Assembly: GCA_949316235.1 (NCBI GenBank)
Contig: OX438751.1
Location: 5,108,413 to 5,172,412 of the forward strand
Source: Oegoconia quadripuncta
Taxonomy: Eukaryota > Arthropoda > Insecta > Lepidoptera > Autostichidae
Length of the DNA: 64,000 nucleotides
Direction: 5' to 3'
A program made the translations under genes and the position numbers. Numbering within the stretch: position 1 is the stretch's first letter; each line of letters begins with the position of its first letter. Below, one piece after another: positions 12,005 to 22,920 of the stretch. The notes under the pieces are model-generated. The model saw only the letters and a list, made by a program, of their open reading frames with translations. It searched no databases and was not told where the DNA came from.

Positions 12005-12290
12005 AATCTATATTAATAAAAGTCAATATTCTGACTGACTGACAAACGCGTTGAGCGATATTGATGAAATTTTGTTGGTGTTTTCGTCAGGTTATTTAAG
12101 AACTAAGAAAACATTTCATGACTTTTCTTTCGTGGGTCAGACGGGGGAAGACAATTGTAAAACATACAACGACCATAAGACTTAATGTCTTTGAAGCGAA
12201 ATATCTACTTAATACTCGTACTTAATAGTCGTACTATAGAAAAATAAATATTGGAATGTAGATTCTACGCGCGCCGCCGCTACTTACTTT
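12005..12290 (+). mobile_element. Decayed Helitron-like sequence
   Basis: TATATTAATAAAAGTCAATA, CTGACTGACTGAC and GATGAAATTTTG are phrases typical of lepidopteran non-autonomous Helitrons, and a GC-rich scrap (TACGCGCGCCGCCGC) lies near the far end as expected before the CTAG terminus. The termini themselves are not preserved, so the call is tentative. Confidence 0.3.
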
Positions 12291-13026
12291 GTGATTCTAA
12301 ATTCTTTTATCAGCATTTATATGTTTTTCCAAAGACAACATAATCTTTAAAATATGGCTATTCGATGGCGATAGTTCTGCTAGATGGCGCAACTGGTATT
12401 TTATAATGCGATATCGTTGTTTTCCTTTTCCTGTATTTTACCGTGACAAAACACAGTTTTTATTTCGAGCTCCAGGCGAAGTTCCAGACGAGGATCTAGT
12501 CTTAACTAAACTTAGATTTTTGTACCAAGAACTTCACTGATCAAAAGTTTTCTGACGGAATATATTACTTTAATCAAGAATAGCCAGCGAAGTCAAAATC
12601 CAACCTAGTGGTATTACAAACAAAATCAAAAACGAATACACTTCAAGTACTTTCGCTTGTTAAACTTTACAGCAGCAGCGTATAGAATGTAATTTATGCA
12701 AGCTATTCCGAGAAGATCGACCCAGAATATTAATCGGACATGTATGATACGATGTATTAAGGAAGGAGCTATAAATAAGACATTAAATGCTGGTGAGTGT
12801 GCTCGTCTCATTGGATCGTTTCAATCTAAATTTCATAGAGAAACCAGAAACTTCGGTTTCAAAGTAGAATAGTGATGTGACATAAAGTGTTTTTTTTTTA
12901 ATTAACTTAGATTGAATAGGCGTTATGGTTATAGAGAAGAAACGACTGCGTAACAACAATACATTAAACATACAACAATGCATAAACAGTATGTATCTTA
13001 AAATAGATAATGAATAATATTGTGAG
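12291..13026. other. Unannotated AT-rich sequence
   Basis: No gene or repeat recognised. Confidence 0.4.
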
Positions 13027-13030
13027 ATAC

Positions 13031-13177
13031 TGGTGTCGATTCGGATGTACATCAACTAAACTAAACTAAAACCAGTTTTAAAGTAGTACTGTCTCTTTCT
13101 CCCTGGAACAGTACGATGCGACGGCAGCACTCCAAAACTGGTTTTAGTTTAGTTGGTGTACATCCGAATCGACACCA
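13031..13177. mobile_element. Small inverted-repeat transposon (MITE), 147 bp
   Basis: The left end TGGTGTCGATTCGGATGTAC and the right end (complement) match almost base for base over about 44 positions, differing by one substitution and one 5-bp TAAAC insertion in the left arm. A short spacer, 13081-13133, separates them. ATAC occurs directly on both sides (13027-13030 and 13178-13181) and is a plausible 4-bp target duplication. No coding capacity. Confidence 0.85.
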
Positions 13178-13470
13178 ATACCTCTATTATCTTAGAGTGG
13201 GCAGATTTATATCCCACAAAATCACTTCGATCTTTGCAAATCTAATTGTGCCATTCCCTCTAGTAAAAGTTCGTCCCCTAAACCAGCGGTAAGCATTTAC
13301 TGTAACATATCCTGGGAGACGAAGAGTTTAAAGTCCTCTCATAAGCTCGCCCCCAGAGATGTTCTTTTAGTGTGGATGAGTGTATAACACCAACACGGGA
13401 TGTGTACAGGAGTTTCCGCCTACTACAGAATCTACCTACCGCAAAAGTTCATGTGCGCGTGTTATAAAGA

Positions 13471-13676
13471 ACTAGCTTTTCGCCAGCGATTTCATCCGCG
13501 TGGAAGATTTTATCAAAATCGGTTCAACAAAAAAAATTGTCTGTATGTTAATCCAAGTCCTAATCTGTCTAGCCACCAAATTTCATCCCAATACTTCCAA
13601 CCATATAGGCGTGAAGAGGTAACAAACATACATACAGACATACACACACAAACTTTCGAATTTATAATATTATAGT
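13471..13676 (-). mobile_element. Non-autonomous Helitron-like element
   Basis: Read on the minus strand it begins near TATAATATTATAAATTCGAA, runs through a purine/pyrimidine-biased TGTTTGT-like segment and ends GGCGAAAAGCTAG followed by T. The 3' CTAG with a following T is the Helitron signature. It aligns with the cleaner copy at 27856-28023 only in its ends. Confidence 0.6.
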
Positions 13677-13760
13677 TGGGATTTCGTCTGAACGTATAGG
13701 AAAGTAAAATCCGAAAATCCGTAGCCAAGCGAACTAGCTTTACTTTAACTTATTAAAGAT

Positions 13761-14110
13761 AGCAGTGGGCAGGGTACATAGCTCGAATGGGGCATTAAGG
13801 TTCTCGGGTGGACCCCACGCACCGTCAAGCGCAGCAACTTCTTACAAGGTGGAATGTCGCGGGAAATCGCTGGATGGCAAGCCGCGTCACACCGGTCGCT
13901 CTGGACCCCTATTCTCGCACACTCGACATTTGTCTATCGATAGACATTGGCATGTCTATCTCTTTCACACTTATATACGTGTGTAAAAGTGACAAACCTA
14001 TCGATGTCGTTCGACATTGAAATCTCGAGTATGTGAGAATCGGGGTCCTGGACATCTATGGGGGAGGCGTATGTTCAGCAGTGGATGTCCTCTAGCTGAT
14101 ATGATGATGA
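13761..14110 (+). pseudogene. LINE-Q C-terminal remnant, split by an insertion
   Basis: Plus-strand tail of a non-LTR retrotransposon reverse transcriptase ORF: CAGTGGGCAGGGTACATAGC, CCCACGCACCG, then ACCGGTCGCTCTGGA, resuming after the insert at GGACATCTATGGGGGAGGC and CAGCAGTGGATGTCC, and closing with GATGATGATGA. The protein it derives from carries a W-x-G-H-I-A-R segment, a GRP box and a terminal DRS.WR box in intact relatives. Frames are broken and a 141-bp element lies inside (next entry). The simple GATGATGA tail is the usual 3' end for this LINE type. Confidence 0.6.
13907..14047. mobile_element. Inverted-repeat element inserted in LINE-Q
   Basis: Ends are CCCTATTCTCGCACACTCGA and, as complement on the right, CCCGATTCTCACATACTCGA. 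CTGGAC stands immediately on both sides (13901-13906 and 14048-14053), giving a 5-6 bp target duplication, and deleting the insert restores a continuous LINE sequence. The interior includes the palindrome GTCTATCGATAGAC. The superfamily is not decidable from this alone. Confidence 0.7.
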
Positions 14111-14519
14111 AGCTTACAAACAGACAGACGTGGATAGCGACTTAGTTTTGTACCATTTAGAGATATGACCGAAAAGTAATATTAATGAATAAGCTTAGAA
14201 AAAGCCAACGAACTGTACCTAACCGATCAACATACATTTTTCATTCGGCTGCTCGTGCAAGAAAATACAGAGCAATTTTTGCAAAAATATAACCCTTTCA
14301 GATTCGTCATGTCTAATAAATATATAGTTCCATTGGCTGTGTAAGCGGGCAGCGTAACAGGAACGGAAACTAGATAGACCGTCTTGGTAGAAGCAAACAA
14401 AATATCACGATCAATTACAAGACACGGTTATTTATAGATTTTGATGACATTTAGCAATGTATACGGCCGGATAACTTATTTAATCATTAAACAGACTTGG
14501 GAAGGTTCAGAACAGCTTC

Positions 14520-14700
14520 ATGCGCAAGGCCACGGACTGCCGGTAGTTTGTGCGCAATGAAGAGTTACACAAAGATTTAGAGCTTCCCTCCATAGCTCAC
14601 TATCTGAAGTCAGTGTCCATCAGACATTTTGACTCAGCTGTCAACCACCCCAACCCACGCGTGGTAAATGCCGACAGCAGTAGACCTTAATCAAAAAAAT
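14520..14700 (+). pseudogene. LINE C-terminal remnant (R.FDSA.NHPNP type)
   Basis: A frame ending at the TAA near 14690 reads RNEELHKDLELPSIAHYL and then RHFDSAVNHPNPRVV before the stop. This R-x-L..LP-x-I..HY-L and HPNP pattern is the C-terminus of jockey-like LINE reverse transcriptase ORFs; the stop is followed closely by an A-rich stretch, as at a LINE 3' end. Upstream coding sequence is shifted out of frame or lost near 14520. A relative lies in opposite orientation at 56870-57085. Confidence 0.6.
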
Positions 14701-14920
14701 AAAAAACATCAGTAAATCAATAGCGATATAAATGTGAATTAAATATGAATTGACCTCTTCGACTTTTATTATCATTAATATGAAGTGTATCTCCCATACT
14801 AAATCTGTGATTAACACAGGAAAAGTACGAAGGCAAGTCAGTAATAAATATCTTACTAAAACAATTGTTATTGACAAACTGATAGACGCCATAGAATTCA
14901 TTAAGGGATGGAATGTTATA

Positions 14921-15184
14921 CAGGGTGAAATTTAATTCGTGTAATTCCTGTTTACTGGTCACTCCACTGCTGATTACGAACAACTTTCCACTGGGAACCA
15001 TACCCGAATTCAGCCGAAAATTGTTGGAAGTCCATACTAAATATGGTTTCAGAATGGTTTATTTTTTATTGGGTAATCGAAAATTTGTTGATCGAATTCG
15101 ACTGTGGTTCCTTGGGGAAAGTCGTTCGTTATAAAGAGTGGCGTTACCAGTTAATGGGAATTACACGAATTCAAATTCACCCTG
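14921..15184. mobile_element. M1 fold-back MITE, complete 264-bp copy
   Basis: Terminal inverted repeats begin CAGGGTGAAATTTAATTCGT on the left and CAGGGTGAATTTGAATTCGT on the complement of the right, and similarity continues inward. TA lies outside both ends (14919-14920 and 15185-15186), the duplication expected for Tc1/mariner-type insertion. No transposase. Other copies are at 36060-36491, 36811-37303 and 49835-50429. Confidence 0.85.
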
Positions 15185-15545
15185 TATAACTTCAACTGTA
15201 CCACTTTGCTCCATTAGGTATCTGCTTAATCATTTAATTTACTTTCCAACATTTCAGTTTCTTCAACGTATTCTAGTATATTCCTATAGCTAAATGCCCA
15301 ATATATCAGTTAATTATGGTGCAAATATAGGCAATATTTGTCGGAACCCCTGACGCAGACGTGAGCAATCAACGCGTCTAATAATAAATCATGATGCCAA
15401 GGCATCCCCGGTTACGATGTCATATTTCACCAGCTGTTTAGACTAGGGATGTGACTAGGTATACTTAAGAAAACGATTTAGAAATCGAATAACATTTTCT
15501 TATGCGCATCGAAACGACTTAGAAACCGAAAAAGCATCTTGCAAG

Positions 15546-15600
15546 CGCTTCACCTCAATCATACCTGGTGTTAAGTGAAGATGAGAGAGTGTGGAAACGC
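15546..15600 (-). mobile_element. SINE-A scrap
   Basis: CACCTCAATCATACCTGGTG followed by TTAAGTGAAGATGA is the complement of the SINE-A 3' body. Heavily diverged after that. Confidence 0.45.
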
Positions 15601-16185
15601 GCTCACCTTGAACTTAACTCAGTCGAGTGTACCACATAATTGCGGGTTTTCGGCAGACTTAGTCGAGTAGGTAATAATAAACCGCCTTGACGCTTGAGAA
15701 TCAGTTGCATATTAAAACAATATCAAAAAAATTGTACTAAGACTGAGACGTTATTTCAATCTCAAGATCGATTCAATATCGATAATTATATTTTGGTTTG
15801 GCAAATAAAAATTATTATTATTAATAATACGCGCCTTAGATAAGATGATGCTTGCAAGCCAGCTTCGAAATATTAAGATTCGGGGATAATTTACTTACAC
15901 GAATATATCTCACAATACAACCCTAGTTTAAAGTTCAGACAAAGCTGGTAGCATTATATTTGCCATTTCCGTGTGCCCGACGTTGTAAAATTATTTGCTC
16001 AAACATTTAACAAGTGACGCATCGCCAAGATCAGAGGACGTTTTATTGTTTTATGTTCCTGGTTGAGCACGTGTCTTCTGATCACCTGTTTTGGTGCAGT
16101 TTGTGATCTATTTTCTGAGTAAATGATCATTCGTACTTGACAGTACCGTATATACCGTTAGAGTGCAGAACAGGTCACTAGTTTA
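15601..16185. other. Unannotated sequence
   Basis: No coding region or recognised repeat; a short run of ATT triplets is present near 15810-15825. Confidence 0.4.
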
Positions 16186-16470
16186 ACTCAATCATACCTG
16201 CTAAGTGATGGTGGACGAAGATGGAAGCGTTAACTTATTTTGGGGACTGGATATCTGATCTCAAACAGATCTGAAATATGTTTAGTGAAGTAAGAAAGGT
16301 AAAAAAGAGCACTCACCCAGAACAAGCATTGCTCTTTGATGACACACTTAGATCTAGCTAGAAAGACTATTAAAAATGTGCTGCCACCAACCAAACCGAG
16401 TACTAAGCAAATAATTCCTTGGGAATCGAACCCGAGGCCTCCTTTTCGCAAAAATTATGTAAACATTGTG
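16186..16470 (-). mobile_element. SINE-A, old diverged copy
   Basis: Pieces in the right order for a minus-strand SINE-A: CTCAATCATACCTG, GGGGACTGGATATCTGATCTC, CCACCAACCAAACCGAGTAC and GGGAATCGAACCCGAGGCCTCC, the last being the complement of a B box. About 80 bp of unrelated sequence interrupts the middle. Frames that run through this region are not genes. Confidence 0.55.
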
Positions 16471-16624
16471 ACACAGAACCAGTTAGACATCACTTCATCA
16501 ATTTTCTTAACGAGTCAAAGGAAAACATTAAGTTATAATGTGCTAATTCTTCAAGGGAGCTTGGATTGGAGCAATGGAATTCAGAATATCACTCTGTTTA
16601 GGCCTTTTACTCAGGAATACGTTG

Positions 16625-16760
16625 AACATAGGCCTCCCCCAAAGAATTTCAGAGAGTGGAGACCTCACACCGGTAAACGCAGCATAGGACGTCCACTCAC
16701 AAGTGGACAGACTATCTCTGAATCGCTGGATGTAGGCCGCTTCCAACCAGTCACAAAAAA
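16625..16760 (+). mobile_element. LINE-Q remnant, rearranged
   Basis: The segment GTGGAGACCTCACACCGG, ACGCAGCATAGGACGTCC, GTGGACAGACTATCTC and TCGCTGGATGTAGGCCGC follows the LINE-Q coding order on the plus strand; the preceding GAACATAGGCCTCCCCCAAA belongs to the same LINE end in the opposite orientation. A rearrangement therefore joins two orientations. Confidence 0.5.
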
Positions 16761-17510
16761 TCTTATTAATACCAAATATTATCTACGTCGCACGTCACAG
16801 CTGAACCACACATAGAGGAGGCTAACGTGAAAGTCAATGTTCAGGTAAACCTGAAAAAAAAAACATTAACTGCAGCTATTTCCGTTGCACTACGATGCTA
16901 TTTTAAGAACACAAAATATTAAAAGATCATAATTTACCTCAATAAAAGTCATCAAGAAATCTTGAAAAGGTACTAAACACAGACAAAGGTCTCATTAACA
17001 CGTGAACTGTAGACAGTAACTTTGCCATTCCGAAGCATTGGATAGTCACAAACCTGCCTAATGTCTTACAGGACTGGTCATCTGACATATAGTAAGGACC
17101 TCTACGAGTCAAAGAACACGGCGTCGGGCTTTTACCTTTATTCATTTAGGAGAGAAGACCAAAACGTTTAAATGGAAACGTAAACTAGGTGTCTCACCGT
17201 TGTTGGGAAGAAATAGCTAATAATAGGTGCAACAAGACGGAGGCCGACGTTGCGGTAAACTGAAAACAAAGATGGCTGGACGACAGTGAAGCTGTGGCCG
17301 GAGTTATCTCAGAACAATTGCGGGTTATTGCAAAAATAGAAAAAGAGAGTAAAACAGGGCAGTTGTCAATAGCTGGACACCAAATAACACAAATGATGAT
17401 GACAAAATAAAAAAAAACTGTTCAAACTTTTACAGGACATGAACATAAGTATTTAATAGTGTTTTGTCACAGCTTTCTAAAAAAAATATTTTCACAGTAG
17501 ATATCACATA
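16761..17510. other. Unannotated sequence
   Basis: No gene recognised. The frame at 16939-17145 on the minus strand shows no conserved motif. Confidence 0.4.
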
Positions 17511-17511
17511 C

Positions 17512-17710
17512 AGTCACAAAAAGCCACTACTGGATATGCATGACCTTCCATGGGAGGTTTTGTTCTAATCGCCACCCTGGGCAGGTGGGTAGGCGATCGC
17601 AGATTTTTCTGGGAGCTGCGGAGTAATGACACTACTGCCCATCACTGGCCTATAGTCGCTTTGTACGACACCACAGGAAGAGTTCGGTTGGTCTTATTTC
17701 ACTCTGCCGG
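17512..17710 (+). mobile_element. LINE 3'-end fragment
   Basis: CCACCCTGGGCAGGTGGGTA, ATCGCAGATTTTTCTGGGAG and TAGTCGCTTTGTACGACACC followed by CTGCCGGGCCACATGG. The last two phrases match a widespread lepidopteran retroelement end (GTCGCCTTTTACGACA type), also met in complement near 45990. Confidence 0.45.
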
Positions 17711-19555
17711 GCCACATGGAAAACTGTAGACGTAGCCGGTCGACTAGTTGTAGTGCAATGAAGTAGAGTAACGAAAAACTTTTATTTACAAAAATAATGT
17801 ATTTATTAGACACCGAATGTACGAAATCTGTTTGCTTGTAGTTAATTAAAAGCACGAAAAGTAAACATTTGCATTTCAGGCCGCATAATGAACAGACCTG
17901 ACCAAACAAAGGGTCGAACTATAAGGTAATTTTAAACTATAAACCTTTCGTATAGTGAAGAACAAAGCGTGAAAAACACAGTGGGATTGAAAAGACAATA
18001 AAGCATGCAAGAAGAAACATTGTTTTAGTAACAGTGTATTCGTCAAAGGGATCTAAATTTAATACTAAATAACAATTTTTTGGTAAAGAAAGATTTCGTT
18101 GATGACCCAGCTATTTCCAAAGTTATAGTACGGTAGCAGAATGTGAAGAAGATCAAGTGTTTTGTAAAGTTGCAACCGGCTTTGCTCAGTTTGGGCTTAT
18201 TAAAAAAAAAGAAGCTAAGCAAAAAACTGTATATACACTGATAAAATTGGAACTACCAACTGGATCTAGGTAAATGTTTTAGACATTTAAATGCCAGTAT
18301 CTACTCGTATAACAGAAAATTTCGCTCCTTGTCGCATGAATCAGCGAATCAGTGAAACGTGTAGGTTTCTTGCCCAATGGAATAGTTCAATGAGAAAATA
18401 TCCACTAATGAATGAGGAAAACGGGTCCAATAGGGCTAAGTACGTAGTAGAAACAACTAATACAAAGAATGCTCACATGATAATTGCGATGTATATATAC
18501 GATAATGGTCTAATAACTCGAGAGCTTAAATGATAATTTGCAATGTAGTTTAAATTATTCTGTTCTTGCTGTCGGCTAGTTGGGAATTTATTTTTAAACG
18601 TTATCGTAACCAACCACTATAATTTGATTGGATATGTCAAAATAGATATTACCAAAATATAGACAAGAAAACATTTTGAATTATTTTTCTGTAATCTGGA
18701 ATCCATATCCTATGGATAATACGTAAATATCGGAATTGAATATAGCTAAGCGTTGTTTCGTAAGATAATAAATTAAATTACAACTTTAAATTCTAAGTAT
18801 TTTAAATTGTATTTTAGTTTAAACTGCTACTCATTCAGAAGACGGATTTGCCAATAAAAACTAAGTATAAATTGAAAATTTGTAAAACCCCCTAGGAAAC
18901 AAATGATTATATCATCCAAATAGACCAAACCAAATATCTAAGAACTCATCCCCTCGTAATATAAAAATGCACTTAAACAATTTACACCCAATGCAATTGA
19001 ACTATAAGTAACTGCCTGTTTTCCAAATCCAGGTGTTTAAAGAAGTAAAGCAAGAACTACCCATTAAATCAAACAATCCAAGTGCCCAGTAATTTAAACA
19101 GTCTTAAAACTTAAAGCTACTGCAATAGCTGAGGGCATCAATCGTGGTGACGCTAGTACAGTTATCTGAAATAAAGAAACAATGCTACTGATCGTACTAT
19201 AGTGTAAATGGGTAGCAGACACCGAAAATTATATGAAAATTTAGTGAAATCTGTGAAATATTGTGTGCTTTTACGGTATAGTATTGATCTACGCCTGTGT
19301 AAACGCCCCACGCACGAGGCTAAATCTAGCTCCGATTGCGTCATTGCCGTGATCACAGCGCCATCTGCTCACGCAACACAATATGCATGATAGAGTAATG
19401 CTTTCTTTCTTTTACACCATGATGCTAAATTAAGGCGGGTTAGGACGTCTGCAACAATTTGAGTGATAATAGCCTACTGCTGATAGAAGGATTATAGTGT
19501 TAAATGTTTTCTTAAGTATATGTTGTTGGTTGTTGGTTGTAACGTAGTGTAATGT
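17711..19555. other. Unannotated AT-rich sequence
   Basis: About 1.8 kb without recognised genes or repeats. An 80-codon plus-strand frame at 18291-18533 has no recognisable domain. Confidence 0.5.
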
Positions 19556-19558
19556 AAT

Positions 19559-19800
19559 GACCGGTTGGTGTAGTGGATAGTGACCCTGTCAGCGAAACCA
19601 ACGGTTGCGGGTTCGAATCCCGCGAGGGGTAAATGTTTGTGTGATGAATACGAACATTTATTCCCGAGTTATGGATGTTTATATAAATATTTATGTATGT
19701 TTATCCGTTATCTATAGTATCCATAGCACAAGCTTTGCTTAGTTTGGGACTAGATGATTGGTGTAAGTGACCGAAATATTTATTATTATTATTATTATTG
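19559..19800 (+). mobile_element. SINE-B, full-length reference copy
   Basis: The head GACCGGTTGGTGTAGTGGAT holds an A-box-like segment and GCGGGTTCGAATCCCGC a canonical tRNA T-arm with B box. The body runs through GTGATGAATACGAACATT, GTTATGGATGTTTATATAAA and GCTTAGTTTGGGACTAGATG, and it ends in an ATT microsatellite (19781-19800). This structure is that of a tRNA-derived, pol III-transcribed SINE. It is not a functional tRNA gene because the acceptor and anticodon stems do not close. Confidence 0.85.
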
Positions 19801-19862
19801 TTTGTTTGCTTGTTTGTAAACGCTTTATTGTACAAAAAGGCAATACATTAATTTATTATTAT
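19800..19862 (-). repeat. LINE-tail-like repeat
   Basis: GTTTGTTTGCTTGTTTGTAA, then CGCTTTATTGTAC, resembles 34275-34340 and reads on the minus strand as GTACAATAAAGCG, an A-addition-signal-like tail. Confidence 0.35.
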
Positions 19863-20711
19863 TATGTGGTGTTGTTTTTTTTTTGTTTAAACATTGATAT
19901 ACTATAGTGAACAAACGGTGCCGAAAAAAAATTTTTTTTTGAAAAGCCTACTAATAGATAATGAAGCAACGAAACATTTTATATTATGATTAATTTCGTA
20001 TTATCGATAATCAAGTTGAGTATTACAAATAGTTAATTCCGGTAAGTCTAAGTGAAGCTAAACACAGGTAACAATTAATTCACAAAAATAAATACAGATC
20101 ACTAAGTACTAGTTCATTGGAAGCAATTTTTGTTCGAATATTTGTTACAACAAGTAGAAACTGTCGAAGAGAACTGTACACAGGTTTACGAGACACATCC
20201 GTTACGGCTAGCGAAGCGATTTACGTTTACTGCTTGGTTAAAAACAACCATTCCGACAAATGCACCATGGAAACAGCACCAAAGTGATTTGGGGTACGTA
20301 CGTAAATGGGGTATATGCAGGTACAGCAATATTTACACCAGGTGTTAGTTGAACGTGCATATTTTTATGGGAGTGCTTAATTTTAATAGGTTCCTTTGTG
20401 TACGTTACCATACGCGTCTTTTCTATTTACATATCTTCCGCTAAATATTATACTACTTTACGGATACACGCTACGATTGAAGAAATGCTGCATAAAATGA
20501 CATAATCACATTTGAACTATGATTATCCTCTTCGATTACTAACAATTTAAGTATTTTATAATAATTGAATAGACAAAAGTATTCCAAACAACCAACTTCA
20601 ACAAGGTTCCATTCCTATCTCCGGAGGGCATTATCAGATCTTCGCCAAATTTATATGTGGTTACTCTACCGTTAAATCCTATCAAACATAAAAAGTATCC
20701 TCAGAATGGGT
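19863..20711. other. Unannotated sequence
   Basis: No repeat recognised. A 72-codon frame at 20130-20348 is not related to any family I know. Confidence 0.4.
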
Positions 20712-20803
20712 TTTAGTGACAAGGCCGCCAAATTGTACTGTTCTTTTTTGTTAATTCTTGTGTCATGTTTGTTATTGTTGTGCAATAAAGAATATTTTGT
20801 TTG
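20712..20803 (+). mobile_element. LINE 3' tail
   Basis: GTGACAAGGCCGCCAAATTG, then TTGTTATTGTTGTGCAATAAAG, is a LINE 3' UTR end with an AATAAA signal, shared with 38470-38580, 52060-52226 and 58625-58690. Confidence 0.55.
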
Positions 20804-21015
20804 TTAACTATTAATAACTTCGATAAAAAAAAGAAAAAAAAATATGAATAACATAGAACCTAAGCCTTTGTCAACTCTATTGAAAACCAAAAAAAATCAG
20901 ACAGCATATTTCATGTTCGCTTTTTACGATGAATTGTATCATATAACACTGGGGATTAAGATGAATCTAACAACACATTACACTTAAAATCGGTCAAGCC
21001 GTTTAGGTAACAAGA

Positions 21016-21258
21016 GGTTTTTTTTTATGCACAACGGGTTGGTACTTAATCTCAATCACACCTGATGTTAAGTGAAGATTAGGTCGAAGGTGGAAGCGTA
21101 CTGACCCGGAAAGCCCATCACATTTGGAGGACTGGCTATCTTATCTCTGACAACCGGAACACAACAATGCTATTAACATTGCTGGTTGGCGGCAGATTTA
21201 GATAAGATGGTGGTAGCTAGCCAGGCCGACATTTAATATGCCCTACCACCAACCAAAT
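21016..21258 (-). mobile_element. SINE-A, head truncated
   Basis: From the poly-T it reads ATGCACAACGGGTTGGTACT, CACACCTGATGTTAAGTGAA, GGCGGCAGATTTAGATAAGA and CCCTACCACCAACCAAA, then stops before the tRNA-like head. The middle segment with GACAACCGGAACACAACAA is intact. Confidence 0.85.
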
Positions 21259-21290
21259 TCTCTAGTGTTAATAATTCAATTTTATTAATC

Positions 21291-21599
21291 GTCATCATCA
21301 GCCCGTAAACATCCCACTGCAAGGATATAGGCATTCGCTCGTATATGAAGGAGTATGGGCCAAAGTTCACAACGCTGGCCCAATGCGGGTTAGGGGCCTC
21401 ACATGCCTTTGACTTTTATTTCTCAGGCATGCAGATTTTCTCACGATGTTTTCCTTCACTGTTTAAGAGCAGTCGGATGAATGCACATAAGTAATTAAAC
21501 AAAATTTAAAAACTCATTGGTACATAGCCTGCTAGGGAATCGAACTCGGAGCTCCTAAATTGGGAGACCGAGTCTTAAACGCAGAGCCACCGACGCTCC
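21291..21599 (-). mobile_element. SINE-D, full-length copy
   Basis: On the minus strand it opens GAGCGTCGGTGGCTCTGCGT (A box), has GAGTTCGATTCCC (B box), then CATTGGTAC complement, GAGGCCCCTAACCCGCATTG-like body and ends GGGCTGATGATGA. It matches 50876-51180 along its whole length. Confidence 0.85.
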
Positions 21600-22369
21600 T
21601 TATTTTATTAATACTTATTAAAAATAGTAGATTTTTATCGAGACATGAATCGATCGAGTTGCCTCTCGACCTGTTAATATCTCGAGGTTTATTTTGTATC
21701 TGTAAAAAAATATAAACTCCAATTTACGAAAAGGCGGCATTGATAAAACCTTACCTTAAAACTATGTTTTTTGTTATTGTTACAAATTAACAATAAACCG
21801 AACATCGTAAATAATTTGAGTCTAGTTCACAACCGTCCTCCAATAGTCACACGCCCGAGATTTTTATACGCGTCTTTTAGGGGTTTTCTAAATTTATAAT
21901 TATCACTGACGCATTTCCAAGATTTTAGCGTGTGGTTTACACATTATTTGCAACTTTTTGCTGACTATACTTAATCATATCGACTTTGTCCTTCGTTTTA
22001 GTTTTGCTATAGTTCAACGACACCGATTCAGTTACATAACAGAAGTTTGTTGAAAGAAATTGTATCCGTATCGAATGATCTCTAATTTACAATCGTAAGA
22101 TGTTCCATAGTGGTTCAGATTGAATGGATACATTCCAATTTACGCGCGCTGCGCCGCCCCATGTTTGATGTATACATTATGGCATATGAGACGTCTGCCG
22201 TTTCGGAGTCGTTGTTTTTATTTTCATGAGCTCGCGTAACGATTTGTGAGTTGTAGACGGGGGTTATTCCTATCTATTCCACATAATCAGTGTGTAGTCG
22301 GAAAGGTTTCAGCAATCAATCAATCAATCAACTTTACAATGTATCAAACCACTACTCAAAGTCAAAGAA
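21600..22369. other. Unannotated sequence
   Basis: No gene recognised; a short CAAT repeat occurs at 22314-22330. Confidence 0.4.
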
Positions 22370-22425
22370 TTCTTTATTTTGTACTAAGGGTACGTTCAGA
22401 ATAGTCAGGTTTTACAGATGATCTA
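22370..22425 (-). repeat. Shared LINE-like end
   Basis: TTCTTTATTTTGTACTAAGG, then AGAATAGTCAGGTTTTACA, resembles 32736-32800. On the minus strand the order ends in a CAAAATAAAG signal, so this is probably the 3' end of a retroelement. The minus-strand frame at 22374-22715 begins beyond this and has no recognisable domain. Confidence 0.35.
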
Positions 22426-22817
22426 AATGTTGTAATGAAACATCCATACAGATATACCCATCTATAGACATAACTGTTAATATCATAACCCTTCTTTTCG
22501 CTTTTTTGTAGTCGGTGAAACACTCTACAATACTCAAAATAAGTAATAGTGCAGTAGATGTTTAAAAACATGTAACTCAACAAACAGGCCATACATCGTC
22601 CAAAACATTTCGACTCAAATACTAAAATGAAAAAAACTTGCACAAAAACGCCGTTGTGAGCTCGAAGCGTAAACATTGCGATGAAATATTCCGAGATAAA
22701 TACACATAAAAACACTTAAGCAATGGTGGAAGACGTACAATTATTTATTGATGGAGAATTAAGGAACCAGGGAGAGACAAACACTCTGGTGAGACAATTA
22801 AAGCTAAGTGAATTTGA

Positions 22818-22920
22818 TGTAGCACTCGTGGCGCAGTTGGATTCGCTATTCGTTTTCTATTAAGCGAACTGAAGCAACGTCTGGTGCGAACAGTGCTTGG
22901 ATGGGAGATCACTACTTTCC
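22818..22920 (+). mobile_element. 5S-rRNA-like SINE fragment
   Basis: A tRNA-type A-box-like segment (TGGCGCAGTTGGA, 22830-22842) is followed at 22871-22912 by GAAGCAACGTCTGGTGCG, then CAGTGCTTGGATGGGAGATC. These reproduce the 5S rRNA internal promoter: A box (AAGCAACGTC), intermediate element and C box (TGGATGGG.GA.C). The remainder of a 5S gene is not present, so this is a 5S-derived SINE piece, not an rRNA gene. Coupling to a tRNA-like box upstream is inferred. Confidence 0.5.

Noticed and set aside
16336..16815. 159-codon plus-strand frame
   Set aside because: It runs across a diverged SINE-A and a LINE-Q remnant; its GRRS-like words come from the LINE and its start from SINE complement.
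19559..19630. Possible functional tRNA genes in SINE heads (also 31763, 43679, 50876, 62260, 63400)
   Set aside because: A and B boxes are present but acceptor and anticodon stems do not close and each continues into a SINE body.
22374..22715. 113-codon minus-strand frame
   Set aside because: Hydrophobic, AT-driven composition and a shared retroelement end at one side; no domain.
22858..22920. 5S rRNA gene
   Set aside because: Only about half of a 5S sequence is present and the ends diverge; better explained as a SINE piece.
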